Origin: CAG-390 sp964522215
GTDB lineage: Bacteria > Bacillota > Clostridia > Oscillospirales > CAG-272
NCBI GenBank assembly: GCA_964522215.1
Contig: CAZFVR010000033.1
Location: forward strand, 1-14,740
Direction of reading: 5' to 3'
DNA length: 14,740 bases
Shown: one piece after another, positions 6,845 through 13,277 of the stretch
How positions within the stretch are numbered: position 1 is the first letter of the stretch
Layout of the letters: every line of letters begins with the position of its first letter
Position numbers and translations under genes: made by a program
Notes under the pieces: generated by a model
Databases searched by the model: none
Told to the model about the DNA's origin: nothing
What the model saw: the letters and a program-made list of their open reading frames with translations, nothing else

Positions 6845-8292
6845 TAAACGGTCACCTCCGCTCCTTTATTGCTCTCACTGTTCTCCTCGTTTACCGTTTT
6901 GACCTTTGAAAAATCAAAGTGCAGGTAGTAGGCAAGGGTCAGCACACAGCAAAAGAACCATCCCACCGGGTAGCCAATGCCCACGGGTATCAGCTCGTTT
7001 GATATGTAGTGCGACATCACGAACAGATATATCTGGCGGATGCCTATAAAGGAGGTCAGCATTATTATCATCGGCATGCGGCTGTTGCCCGCGCCGCGCA
7101 GTGCCGCCGAGAATACTTGGTTTACCGAGCAGAAGAGATAAAAGGGAGTTATCACTCGCAACAGGTGGGTGGCAGTCTCAACTATCATCGGGTCGGGGTT
7201 AAATATCCCCGCTATCGGCGCGGCAAATATCATCACCGGGATGATTATCACTATCGAGCAGGCGGTGGACATAAAATACGCAAGCCTTGCACCGCGGCGG
7301 GCACGCTCAACATTGCCAACTCCAAGGTTTTGGCCCACAAATGTGGTGGTGGCAAGTGCTATCGACTGTATGGGCAGGAAGATAAACTGGTCCACCTTTG
7401 AATAGGTCGTCCAGCCGCCGGTGTTGACCGTCATGTTGCCCTCTGTCCCCGCAATGTAGGATTGCACAAAAACGTTGGCAAAGGCGGTAAGCGCCATTTG
7501 AATGGCAGAGGGAATGCCTATGTTTATTATCCTGCCAAGCATTACGCGATCGATCTTGAGATCGCTCAGGCGCAGCTTTACGCAGGAATCGGTGCGAAAC
7601 AGCACCCAAAGGGTCAGCACGGCAGAAAGTGCCTGTGAGATGATGGTGGCCAGCGCAACGCCTGCCACTCCCATGCCGAGCTTAAACACAAATAAAAGGT
7701 CAAGCACGGTGTTGGTTATGGCGCAGGCAACAAGAAAGTACAGCGGCCGCTGGGAATCACCCACCGCACGCAGGATGCCCGCACCCATGTTGTATATCAT
7801 AAGGCCGATAACGCCGGCAAAATAAATGGTAAGGTAGGTCTTGCCCGCGCCAAACATTTCGGCATAGCCCTCGCGCTCGCTGTCAAGCATCAATTCAAGC
7901 ATAAAGGGGGCAAGTATCACGCCAAGCACGGTAAAGGCCACTGCCATTACCAGTGTCATCACCATCGAGGTGTGAACGGCACGGCGCACACCGTCCTCGT
8001 CACGCGCGCCAAAGTGGCGGGATATCACAACGCCCGCACCGCTGGCAAGGCCGGAGAAAAAGCCGATAAGGATGTTGATTATCGGCCCAATACTGCCAAC
8101 GGCGGCATAGTCGCCCGCAACGCCGGTCTGACCGATGACCCAAGTATCCACCATGTTGTAAAGCTGTTGAAAAAGATTGCCCACCAGCAGGGGCGCCGCA
8201 AATGAGATAAGATTTTTGGCAATGCTCCCGCGGGTCATGTCAAGCTCCAGCTTTTTGCCGAATGAACGTTTTTTTACACCGGATGCTGTCAT
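6844..8292 (-). CDS. MATE family multidrug/cation efflux transporter
   Basis: This is a 482-residue integral membrane protein with about 12 transmembrane segments. The MatE signatures are LLVGNLFQQLYNMVDTWVIG near the N-terminus, LASGAGVVISRHFGARD, and the second-half repeat beginning IGIPSAIQMALTAFANVFVQ. The family exports cationic drugs or metabolites using sodium or proton gradients; no substrate can be read here. A longer frame begins at 8322, but the ATG at 8292 is better. It has GAGGAG 6 bases upstream, and the promoter at 8331-8359 would start the RNA around 8324, leaving the upstream ATG almost leaderless. The gene is translationally linked to the carboxypeptidase by TAATG, an association that suggests envelope or antibiotic stress but does not prove it. 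Confidence 0.92.
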   Translation of the reverse strand: MTASGVKKRSFGKKLELDMTRGSIAKNLISFAAPLLVGNLFQQLYNMVDTWVIGQTGVAGDYAAVGSIGPIINILIGFFSGLASGAGVVISRHFGARDEDGVRRAVHTSMVMTLVMAVAFTVLGVILAPFMLELMLDSEREGYAEMFGAGKTYLTIYFAGVIGLMIYNMGAGILRAVGDSQRPLYFLVACAITNTVLDLLFVFKLGMGVAGVALATIISQALSAVLTLWVLFRTDSCVKLRLSDLKIDRVMLGRIINIGIPSAIQMALTAFANVFVQSYIAGTEGNMTVNTGGWTTYSKVDQFIFLPIQSIALATTTFVGQNLGVGNVERARRGARLAYFMSTACSIVIIIPVMIFAAPIAGIFNPDPMIVETATHLLRVITPFYLFCSVNQVFSAALRGAGNSRMPMIIMLTSFIGIRQIYLFVMSHYISNELIPVGIGYPVGWFFCCVLTLAYYLHFDFSKVKTVNEENSESNKGAEVTV

Positions 8293-8330
8293 TTTGTCTC
8301 CTCTCCGCGCCACTTGGCGCATACACCCTA

Positions 8331-8359
8331 ATTATAGCACATTCTGACGAGAGAATCAA
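8331..8359 (-). promoter_or_regulatory. Promoter of the MATE-dacF operon
   Basis: On the minus strand, -35 TTGATT (8354-8359) and the extended -10 TGCTATAAT (TATAAT at 8331-8336) have a 17-base spacer. The predicted RNA start near 8324 decides in favour of the MATE start codon at 8292. Confidence 0.85.
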
Positions 8360-8434
8360 TACTTTTGCGGGGAAGAAATGAAAGCAGCCGCGCCGTGCGT
8401 GCGGATCGCGATACAGTGCTCTGCGATCATCGCC

Positions 8435-8481
8435 AAAAGCCCATCCCCGCGGGGTGCGCAGCACTCCCGCGGGGATGGGCT
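8435..8481 (-). terminator. Terminator after the rubrerythrin gene
   Basis: A perfect 16-bp GC-rich stem (8438-8453 with 8466-8481) has an inner GTGC/GCAC mini-stem in its loop. On the minus strand four T follow. It lies 32 bases past the rubrerythrin stop and separates the perR-rubrerythrin unit from the MATE operon. Confidence 0.8.
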
Positions 8482-8514
8482 ATGTTATCTTATGTTATCT
8501 TATCTTATCTTATC
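8481..8514. repeat. Short TTATC-type tandem repeat array
   Basis: Two exact copies of TATGTTATCT are followed by TATCTTATCT and TATCA, so the array can also be read as 5-bp units. It sits between the rubrerythrin stop codon, which it touches, and the terminator stem. In the RNA it gives an unstructured GAUAA-rich spacer. No function is evident. Confidence 0.75.
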
Positions 8515-9064
8515 AGTTAAAATATCTCTTGAGCATGCCCTCAAAGCCGCGGCCGTGGCGAGCCTCGTCCTTGGCCATCTCGTGTACAGTATCGTGGATG
8601 GCATCATAGCCAAGCTCCTTGGCGCGCTTTGCAAGCTCAAGCTTGCCGGCGGTAGCGCCGCACTCGGCCTCGCTGCGCAGCTGCAGGTTCTTCTTTGTGG
8701 AGGGTGTTACCACCTCGCCCAAAAGCTCGGCAAACTTGGCGGCGTGCTCGGCCTCCTCGTATGCGGCCTGGAGATAAAATGCGCCAACCTCGGGGTATCC
8801 CTCGCGGATAGCCTGACGGCTCATTGCAATGTACATGCCTACCTCGGTGCACTCGCCCTCAAAGTTAGCCTTAAGTCCGGCATAGACCTCGTCATCGATC
8901 TTACCCTTGGCGCCAACGCCGATAACATGCTCGCAAGCGTAGTTAAGGGCATTCTCCTTTACCTCGGTGAACTTTGCACCGGGCACGCCGCACTGGGGGC
9001 ATTTTTCGGGTGCGCTGTCACCCTCGTGAACATAACCGCAAACAGGACATACAAATTTTTTCAT
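8513..9064 (-). CDS. Reverse-type rubrerythrin (NADH-dependent peroxide reductase component)
   Basis: This 183-residue cytoplasmic peroxide-reducing protein has the reverse domain order. A rubredoxin-type iron site comes first (CPVC at 6-9 and CPQC at 22-25), followed by the four-helix ferritin-like domain from about residue 40. Diiron ligands are visible as E70/E74 in FEGECTEVGMY, EEAEH (E104, H107) and KDEARH (E167, H170). In clostridia, reverse rubrerythrins reduce hydrogen peroxide with electrons passed from NAD(P)H through rubredoxin reductases, and they are prominent members of the PerR regulon. The start has AAGGAG about 9 bases upstream. It lies 37 bases downstream of the perR-like gene with no separate strong promoter seen, so it is probably read from the perR promoter and controlled by the operator there. 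Confidence 0.93.
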   Translation of the reverse strand: MKKFVCPVCGYVHEGDSAPEKCPQCGVPGAKFTEVKENALNYACEHVIGVGAKGKIDDEVYAGLKANFEGECTEVGMYIAMSRQAIREGYPEVGAFYLQAAYEEAEHAAKFAELLGEVVTPSTKKNLQLRSEAECGATAGKLELAKRAKELGYDAIHDTVHEMAKDEARHGRGFEGMLKRYFN

Positions 9065-9101
9065 AATGATCTTCTCCTTTTTTATCTGACCTTTGATATA
9101 T

Positions 9102-9497
9102 TTATTTTAATTTTTTATTGCATTCACGGCAGAGGCCGTAAAAAACGAATTGATGATGCGAAACGCTGACGCCCATGCGCTCCTCAAGCCTTTTGTCAAC
9201 GCCCGCAGTCTCCTCATCGCCGAGATCGCTGAGCGACCTGCAGGCGGTGCAGAAAAAGTGATTGTGATCGCGTGTGTCGGCATCGTAGCGTACAGTGCCG
9301 TCGCCAACATCTATGCGTATCGCCCGGCCGCACTCGCAAAGCACGCCAAGGTTACGGTAGACCGTTGCAAGGCTTATTTGCGGATGCTCGCGCCGCAGCT
9401 CGGTGTGCAGCCACTCGGCACTGGGATGGCAGGTAACGCCGCGCAAAAGCTCAAGCACCGCGTCCCGCTGTTTTGAATGCTTTAGGGGTTGATTCAT
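9102..9497 (-). CDS. perR: Fur-family peroxide-responsive repressor, PerR type
   Basis: This is a 131-residue Fur-family regulator with an N-terminal winged helix (SLATVYRNL recognition region near 42-50) and a C-terminal metal-binding dimer domain. Structural zinc cysteines are C83/C86 and C123/C126. The regulatory metal site matches Bacillus subtilis PerR position by position: H24 (H37), D72 (D85), H78 and H80 (H91, H93) and D91 (D104). The Asp at the last position is the PerR hallmark, whereas Fur usually has Glu. It should sense peroxide through iron-catalysed histidine oxidation. The start has AAAGGAG 6-7 bases upstream. Its own promoter carries a Fur-family operator at 9516-9534, so autoregulation is expected, and the flavodiiron gene has the same operator. 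The PerR call is stronger than Fur or Zur, but it rests on residues only. Confidence 0.88.
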   Translation of the reverse strand: MNQPLKHSKQRDAVLELLRGVTCHPSAEWLHTELRREHPQISLATVYRNLGVLCECGRAIRIDVGDGTVRYDADTRDHNHFFCTACRSLSDLGDEETAGVDKRLEERMGVSVSHHQFVFYGLCRECNKKLK

Positions 9498-9515
9498 ATT
9501 CGGCTCCTTTCAAAC

Positions 9516-9534
9516 GATAATGATTATCATTACT
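9516..9534 (-). promoter_or_regulatory. Fur/PerR operator in front of perR-rubrerythrin
   Basis: The core GATAATGATTATC (9516-9528) is a 6-1-6 palindrome. On the minus strand the 19 bases agree with the classical Fur box GATAATGATAATCATTATC at 17 positions. It begins 6 bases downstream of the -10 and covers the predicted RNA start, a position suited to repression. Confidence 0.85.
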
Positions 9535-9540
9535 GTTATT

Positions 9541-9569
9541 ATTATAGCACATCGGGACTATTCTGTCAA
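9541..9569 (-). promoter_or_regulatory. Consensus promoter of perR-rubrerythrin
   Basis: On the minus strand, perfect -35 TTGACA (9564-9569), a 17-base spacer and extended -10 TGCTATAAT (TATAAT at 9541-9546) are present. This is an intrinsically strong promoter, as expected where expression is held down by a bound repressor. Confidence 0.92.
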
Positions 9570-9624
9570 CCCCTAAAATGCATTTTTTTAAAATATTTTT
9601 TGGCTTTTCGGGCAGAGCGTTTTA

Positions 9625-11412
9625 TCACTCTATCGGCTCAAAGTCTGCGGCGCCGTGCTTGCAAAGCGGGCAGATAAAGTCCGGCGGCAGTGTCTCGCCC
9701 TCATAAACATACCCGCAGATGCGGCATACAAACCCGCGCCTGCCCTCGGAGGCGGGCTTTGGCTTTACGTTTTTGTGATAGTAGGTGTAGCTCATGGTCT
9801 CGCGGTCGGAGAGCAGGTGCGCCTCGGTGACCTCGCAAATAAACATTCCGTGGCTGCCGATATCGATATGATCAACAACGCGCAGTGACATTTGCGAATT
9901 TACATATTTCTTTAGCACTGCAAGGCCGTTAGCGGAGCGTTCTGTCTCCATGCCCGCAAATTTATCGGTATCCCGCCCGCTGTGAAAGCCAAAACGCTCA
10001 AATATTTCAAACGGCGCATCAACCGTGAGGCAGTTTACGTTCATAATACCGCGGCGCTTTATGACATCATGCGAGTAATTCTTTTTGTTTATCACAACAG
10101 ATACGCGGCTGGGGCTGTCCGTCAGCTGTGTTACGGTGTTTACGATAAGGCCGTTATCCCGCGTGCCGTCGTTTGAGGTCACAACATAAAGGCCGTAGCC
10201 GATATTTCTGAGCGCGGCGGGGTCGGTCATCACCTCGGCAGACTCGCGGCGCAGGATATAATCCTCGCACAGCTCACGCGCCAAAAGGGCGATGTCCTCC
10301 TCGTTCTTTTCCGTCATGGCGGAAAGGATGGTCACCGTGTGGGCGGCAAACTCAAGCTCGGGGGAGGCGGCAAGCATATCCCGCATCACCTTGGCCGCAC
10401 GCGGTGCCCAAGAGCCGTTCTCTATAAGCCCCACCGTGCGGCGGCGGAAGCCGCGCTCGGTCAGGTGCGAGATGAATTCGCGCATAAAGGGAAAGATATC
10501 CGAGTTATAGGTCGTTGTGGCAAGGATAAGCTTTTCAAATCTAAAGGCATCCGCCACCGCCGCCGACATATCACAGCGTGCAAGATCGTAAAGCACAACA
10601 TTCGGGCAACCCAGCTCGCGCATGCGGTCGGCAACCAGCCTTGCGGCGCGCTCGGTGTTGCCGTATACCGAGGTATAGGCCACCACTGCGCCCTCCTCCT
10701 CAGGCTCATAGGAGGACCATGTGCGGCAAAGCTTGATATAATAGCCCAGGTCCTCACTCAGTACGGGACCGTGCAGGGGGCAGATGGTACGGATATCCAG
10801 CGCGGCGGCGCGGTCAAGCAAAAGGCCCACTTGGCGGCCGTACTTGCCAACTATGCCGATATAATAGCGCCGCGCCTCGTCCCGCCACGGGGTTTTTGCA
10901 TCCGGTGCGCCAAAGCGCCCAAAAGCATCGGCGGAAAAGAGCACGCCGGTGGTCGCCTCAAAGCTCACCATCACCTCCGGCCAGTGCACCATGGGTGCGG
11001 TGAGGAAGGTCAGGCGGTGCGTGCCGAGATCCAGCGTGTCGCCATCCCCAACGATGAGCCTTGACTGCGGCTCAGAGCCAAAGAACTGGCGCATCATCTT
11101 AAACGCCGCGGCGGTGGCTACTACGGTAAGCTCGGGGTAGACGGAAAGTATACTTGCGATATTTGCCGAGTGATCCGGCTCCATGTGGTGGACTACAAGA
11201 TAGTCCGGGCGGCGCTCGCCAAGTACGGCGCGAATGTTTGCCAGCCACTCGCCGCCAAAATGCGCATCTACCGTGTCCATTACGGCGATCTTTTCATCCA
11301 TAATGATATAGGAATTATAGCTCATTCCCTCCGGCACGCGGTACTGTCCCTCAAAAAGATCCACCGCGCGATCTGTTACGCCAACATAAAGGATGCCATC
11401 CGATATCTTCAT
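9625..11412 (-). CDS. Flavodiiron protein fused to flavin-reductase and rubredoxin domains (FprA-Hrb type fusion)
   Basis: This 595-residue cytoplasmic enzyme is predicted to reduce oxygen and/or nitric oxide to harmless products. Domain order: metallo-beta-lactamase-like diiron domain (about 1-235), flavodoxin domain (about 242-385, FMN loop SVYGNTE at 248-254), flavin-reductase-like split-barrel domain (about 400-550) and a C-terminal short-gap rubredoxin (C563, C566, C581, C584). The diiron ligands are complete: HMEPDH (H76, E78, D80, H81), H143, D162 and H214. In Moorella thermoacetica the last two domains form a separate protein, Hrb, which feeds electrons to the flavodiiron protein FprA. 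Here both are one chain. The frame is open to 11511, but those 33 residues translate the promoter and operator. The ATG at 11412 starts the conserved sequence, with a moderate ribosome site (AAGCAGG). Confidence 0.93.
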   Translation of the reverse strand: MKISDGILYVGVTDRAVDLFEGQYRVPEGMSYNSYIIMDEKIAVMDTVDAHFGGEWLANIRAVLGERRPDYLVVHHMEPDHSANIASILSVYPELTVVATAAAFKMMRQFFGSEPQSRLIVGDGDTLDLGTHRLTFLTAPMVHWPEVMVSFEATTGVLFSADAFGRFGAPDAKTPWRDEARRYYIGIVGKYGRQVGLLLDRAAALDIRTICPLHGPVLSEDLGYYIKLCRTWSSYEPEEEGAVVAYTSVYGNTERAARLVADRMRELGCPNVVLYDLARCDMSAAVADAFRFEKLILATTTYNSDIFPFMREFISHLTERGFRRRTVGLIENGSWAPRAAKVMRDMLAASPELEFAAHTVTILSAMTEKNEEDIALLARELCEDYILRRESAEVMTDPAALRNIGYGLYVVTSNDGTRDNGLIVNTVTQLTDSPSRVSVVINKKNYSHDVIKRRGIMNVNCLTVDAPFEIFERFGFHSGRDTDKFAGMETERSANGLAVLKKYVNSQMSLRVVDHIDIGSHGMFICEVTEAHLLSDRETMSYTYYHKNVKPKPASEGRRGFVCRICGYVYEGETLPPDFICPLCKHGAADFEPIE

Positions 11413-11448
11413 TTTATTTATACCTGCTTTCTTATCTCGATTAATAAC

Positions 11449-11467
11449 GATAATGATTATCACTATC
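11449..11467 (-). promoter_or_regulatory. Fur/PerR operator in front of the flavodiiron fusion gene
   Basis: The same GATAATGATTATC core as in front of perR lies at 11449-11461. On the minus strand the 19 bases agree with the classical Fur box at 18 positions. It begins 3 bases downstream of the -10 and overlaps the predicted RNA start, so a bound repressor would block initiation. Confidence 0.87.
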
Positions 11468-11470
11468 ATT

Positions 11471-11499
11471 ATTATACAACAGACATAGAGATCTGTCAA
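11471..11499 (-). promoter_or_regulatory. Consensus promoter of the flavodiiron fusion gene
   Basis: On the minus strand, perfect -35 TTGACA (11494-11499), a 17-base spacer and -10 TATAAT (11471-11476) are present. The architecture is the same as for the perR promoter: strong promoter, then a Fur-family box across the start site. Confidence 0.92.
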
Positions 11500-11575
11500 T
11501 AGCTTTTTCAAAAGTTTTTTCCAATTTCAAAAAAAATATTCGCCGTGCGGCTGAGGTTTTGATTAAGAGGAGTGA

Positions 11576-11608
11576 ATGCGGGGAGATAATCATGCAGGAG
11601 GTGACTGA
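11576..11608 (+). CDS. Possible 10-residue leader peptide coupled to spoIIR
   Basis: An ATG at 11576 follows AGAGGAG with good spacing and opens a 10-codon frame (MRGDNHAGGD) that stops with TGA one base before the spoIIR ATG. The spoIIR ribosome site AGGAGGTGA lies inside this frame, so translation of the mini-gene would pass over it and terminate at the spoIIR start. This may be a coupling or timing device, or chance. No homologue is known to me. Confidence 0.35.
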   Translation: MRGDNHAGGD

Positions 11609-11609
11609 A

Positions 11610-12242
11610 ATGAGCAAAAAGGAACGCGCGGCGGCGCTTTTGGTGGTGGTATCCCTGATAATGGCGGCGGTGGTGTGCGACTGCCTGCCGATACACGGTG
11701 AGGGAGAGCTGCGGGATAGGATATTGCGCCTGCACGTGATAGCGGCATCCGACAGCGAGCGGGACCAAGCACTAAAGCTTGAGGTGCGGGATGCACTGCT
11801 GCCGGAGATAGAGGAGCTGCTGCGGGAGGCAAAAACGCTATCGGATGCCGTGACGGCGGCAGAGGCGGGGCAGGTGAGGTTGATCTCGGTTGCAGAGGCG
11901 AGACTTGGCGAGCTCGGCTGCGACGATCGCGTGCGGGTAGAACTGGGGCGGGAGAGCTATCCCACCCGCGATTACGGTGAGATACGCCTGCCGGCAGGGG
12001 AATACACCTCACTGCGGGTAACGATAGGAGAGGGTGAAGGGCAAAACTGGTGGTGCGTGCTTTTTCCCACCCTTTGCATGGCAGCCGCGGGGGGAGGGTC
12101 ATCCCGGAATGCCGCGGCAGAGGAGGAATATCTTGCCGCGGGTTTTACGCCCGAGCAGTACCGAACGATAACCAAGACCACCGCACCGAAATACAGGATA
12201 AGATTTAAGATACTTGAGATGATTGAGCGCTTGGGGCAGTGA
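11610..12242 (+). CDS. spoIIR: Stage II sporulation protein R (SpoIIR)
   Basis: This 210-residue secreted signalling protein is made in the forespore. In Bacillus subtilis SpoIIR crosses into the intermembrane space and triggers SpoIIGA to process pro-sigma-E in the mother cell. An N-terminal hydrophobic signal covers about residues 7-28. Conserved SpoIIR blocks are RLHVIAASDSERDQALKLEVRD near 40-61, LPAGEYTSLRVTIGEGEGQNWWCVLFP near 126-152, and the C-terminal YRIRFKILE. The frame is open further left, but the start at 11610 has AGGAGGTGA 5 bases upstream and begins MSKKERAA before the signal. It is transcribed away from the flavodiiron gene and ends at a terminator shared with thyX. Its presence implies the organism belongs to a sporulating lineage. 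Confidence 0.95.
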   Translation: MSKKERAAALLVVVSLIMAAVVCDCLPIHGEGELRDRILRLHVIAASDSERDQALKLEVRDALLPEIEELLREAKTLSDAVTAAEAGQVRLISVAEARLGELGCDDRVRVELGRESYPTRDYGEIRLPAGEYTSLRVTIGEGEGQNWWCVLFPTLCMAAAGGGSSRNAAAEEEYLAAGFTPEQYRTITKTTAPKYRIRFKILEMIERLGQ

Positions 12243-12274
12243 GGTGCCGCAAAGCGACGTGCTGCAAGAAGCAC

Positions 12275-12306
12275 AAAACGGGCCGTCCATCGGGACGGCC
12301 CGTTTT
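12275..12306 (+). terminator. Bidirectional terminator between spoIIR and thyX-like gene
   Basis: A 14-bp stem (12275-12288 with 12293-12306) with a 4-base loop is followed by a T-run on the plus strand and by four T on the minus strand. It ends spoIIR 32 bases past its stop. It overlaps the stop codon of the convergent thyX-like gene, so it serves both. Confidence 0.9.
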
Positions 12307-12851
12307 TATGCATCGTTATTCTTTTTTACCGTTTTATAATACCCGCAGGGGTTAAACTCGGTGCAAAGACCGTTGCGGTAAACGCACATGGGCACTAAAA
12401 ACTCGGCAAATTCGGGGTTTAGCTCGGCGACCTGCCGCGCTATCTCCTCCATGACCGCGCGGGTCTCGGGTGAGGCCTGACGGCACAGGCGGCGGTGCGC
12501 CATAAAAACGATCTCCTGCGCGTTTATAGACATTATATGCGATACCGGCGCACTCTGCGGTGCCTCGGTGCGGTCATATTTATCCTGCCTGTCGTTGCGC
12601 TGTGACTGCACATAGTGGTTAACGCCTATGTGATGGCGCACAAAATGCACCGATACCCAGTAGGGTATCTCCATTTTAATGCCAAACCACAGCTCGCGCA
12701 GGGGGCTGTGCTCGGCGGCAATGAGGCTGCGCTTCCACTCCTCGGTGGGGAGCTTGGTTGATGCCTTGCCCACGGTGTTGAGGGTGCAGGTCTTGCACCA
12801 TAGCCAGTCGGCATCGGTGGGATGCTTTAAGATCTCGACCTTAAAATCCAT
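12306..12851 (-). CDS. Divergent ThyX-like (FAD-dependent thymidylate synthase family) protein
   Basis: This 181-residue protein resembles ThyX, which methylates dUMP using folate and FAD. Supporting features are the SLIAAEHSPLRE segment near 42-53 (ThyX usually has a similar 'EH' stretch), the membrane-like strand before R72-H73, and the Q-S-Q-R run after it, in the place of the ThyX motif RHRxxSxNExSxRY. Here the motif reads RHHIGVNHYVQSQR. The third Arg is His, the Ser is Val, and the later residues match only with a one-residue shift. It is also shorter than most ThyX (about 210-250), and its tail with C156, C163 and C169 is unfamiliar. It starts 11 bases after the Dabb gene with GGGGTG 5 bases upstream. 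It is either a variant thymidylate synthase or a relative with another flavin-dependent job. Confidence 0.65.
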   Translation of the reverse strand: MDFKVEILKHPTDADWLWCKTCTLNTVGKASTKLPTEEWKRSLIAAEHSPLRELWFGIKMEIPYWVSVHFVRHHIGVNHYVQSQRNDRQDKYDRTEAPQSAPVSHIMSINAQEIVFMAHRRLCRQASPETRAVMEEIARQVAELNPEFAEFLVPMCVYRNGLCTEFNPCGYYKTVKKNNDA

Positions 12852-12862
12852 GCCGCACCCCG

Positions 12863-13165
12863 TTATATCTCGCAGTCGATAACGACTCTTTCGGTGCGCA
12901 CCTGCTTAACGTACTCCTGTACCTTGCGGTGCTCCGGATGCACGCGGTAGCCCTCAAGCGCTGCGGCATCATCAAATTCGGTCAGCAGTACCATATCAAA
13001 GGACATATCCGTGTGCGATATATCCGTGCCTATCTCCATACGCCGCAGGCCCGGCACGACACCCAAAAGTGCCATCAGAGATGCGCGAACGTGAGCCATG
13101 TTTTCTTCTTTTGTGCGGCCGAGAGCCTCATCGGCAAAGCGCCACATAACTATATGTCTTATCAT
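12863..13165 (-). CDS. Dabb-domain (stress responsive alpha/beta barrel) protein
   Basis: This 100-residue protein is a single Dabb ferredoxin-like domain. It opens with the typical MIRHIVMWRF strand, has a middle helix ending GVVPGLRRMEIG, then the FDMVLLTEFDD strand and the YRVHPEHRKVQEYV helix that names the family. Dabb proteins dimerise into barrels; members range from plant stress proteins to small-molecule cyclases, and bacterial members are mostly uncharacterised. The start is preceded by AAAGGCAGG. It is the first gene of a two-gene unit with the ThyX-like protein, 11 bases apart, so a joint function is possible but not known. Confidence 0.87.
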   Translation of the reverse strand: MIRHIVMWRFADEALGRTKEENMAHVRASLMALLGVVPGLRRMEIGTDISHTDMSFDMVLLTEFDDAAALEGYRVHPEHRKVQEYVKQVRTERVVIDCEI

Positions 13166-13201
13166 AACAACAACCTGCCTTTTTGTTTTTTTACACTATA
13201 A

Positions 13202-13230
13202 ATGATATCACGCGCGGGCGATTTTGTCAA
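13202..13230 (-). promoter_or_regulatory. Promoter of the Dabb-thyX-like operon
   Basis: On the minus strand, -35 TTGACA (13225-13230), a 17-base spacer and extended -10 TGATATCAT (TATCAT at 13202-13207) are present. It faces away from the udk promoter, whose -35 begins 18 bases to the right. Confidence 0.82.
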
Positions 13231-13248
13231 GTCACCCCGCCTGCGGTA

Positions 13249-13277
13249 TTGCGTTTTTTTCATTTTTATTATATAAT
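13249..13277 (+). promoter_or_regulatory. Probable promoter of udk
   Basis: -35 TTGCGT (13249-13254), a 17-base spacer and -10 TATAAT (13272-13277) lie upstream of udk. The -10 sits inside the first copy of a 14-bp direct repeat. The second copy supplies another TATAAT at 13319-13324, but without a recognisable -35. Confidence 0.6.

Noticed and set aside
8293..8322. Upstream ATG for the MATE transporter
   Set aside because: It lies about two bases from the predicted RNA start and lacks a ribosome site, while the ATG at 8292 has GAGGAG at good spacing.
11413..11511. N-terminal extension of the flavodiiron protein that looks like a hydrophobic helix
   Set aside because: The isoleucine-rich stretch is the translation of the operator and the AT-rich promoter. 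The -35, -10 and Fur-type box lie inside it, so it cannot be in the mRNA as coding sequence.
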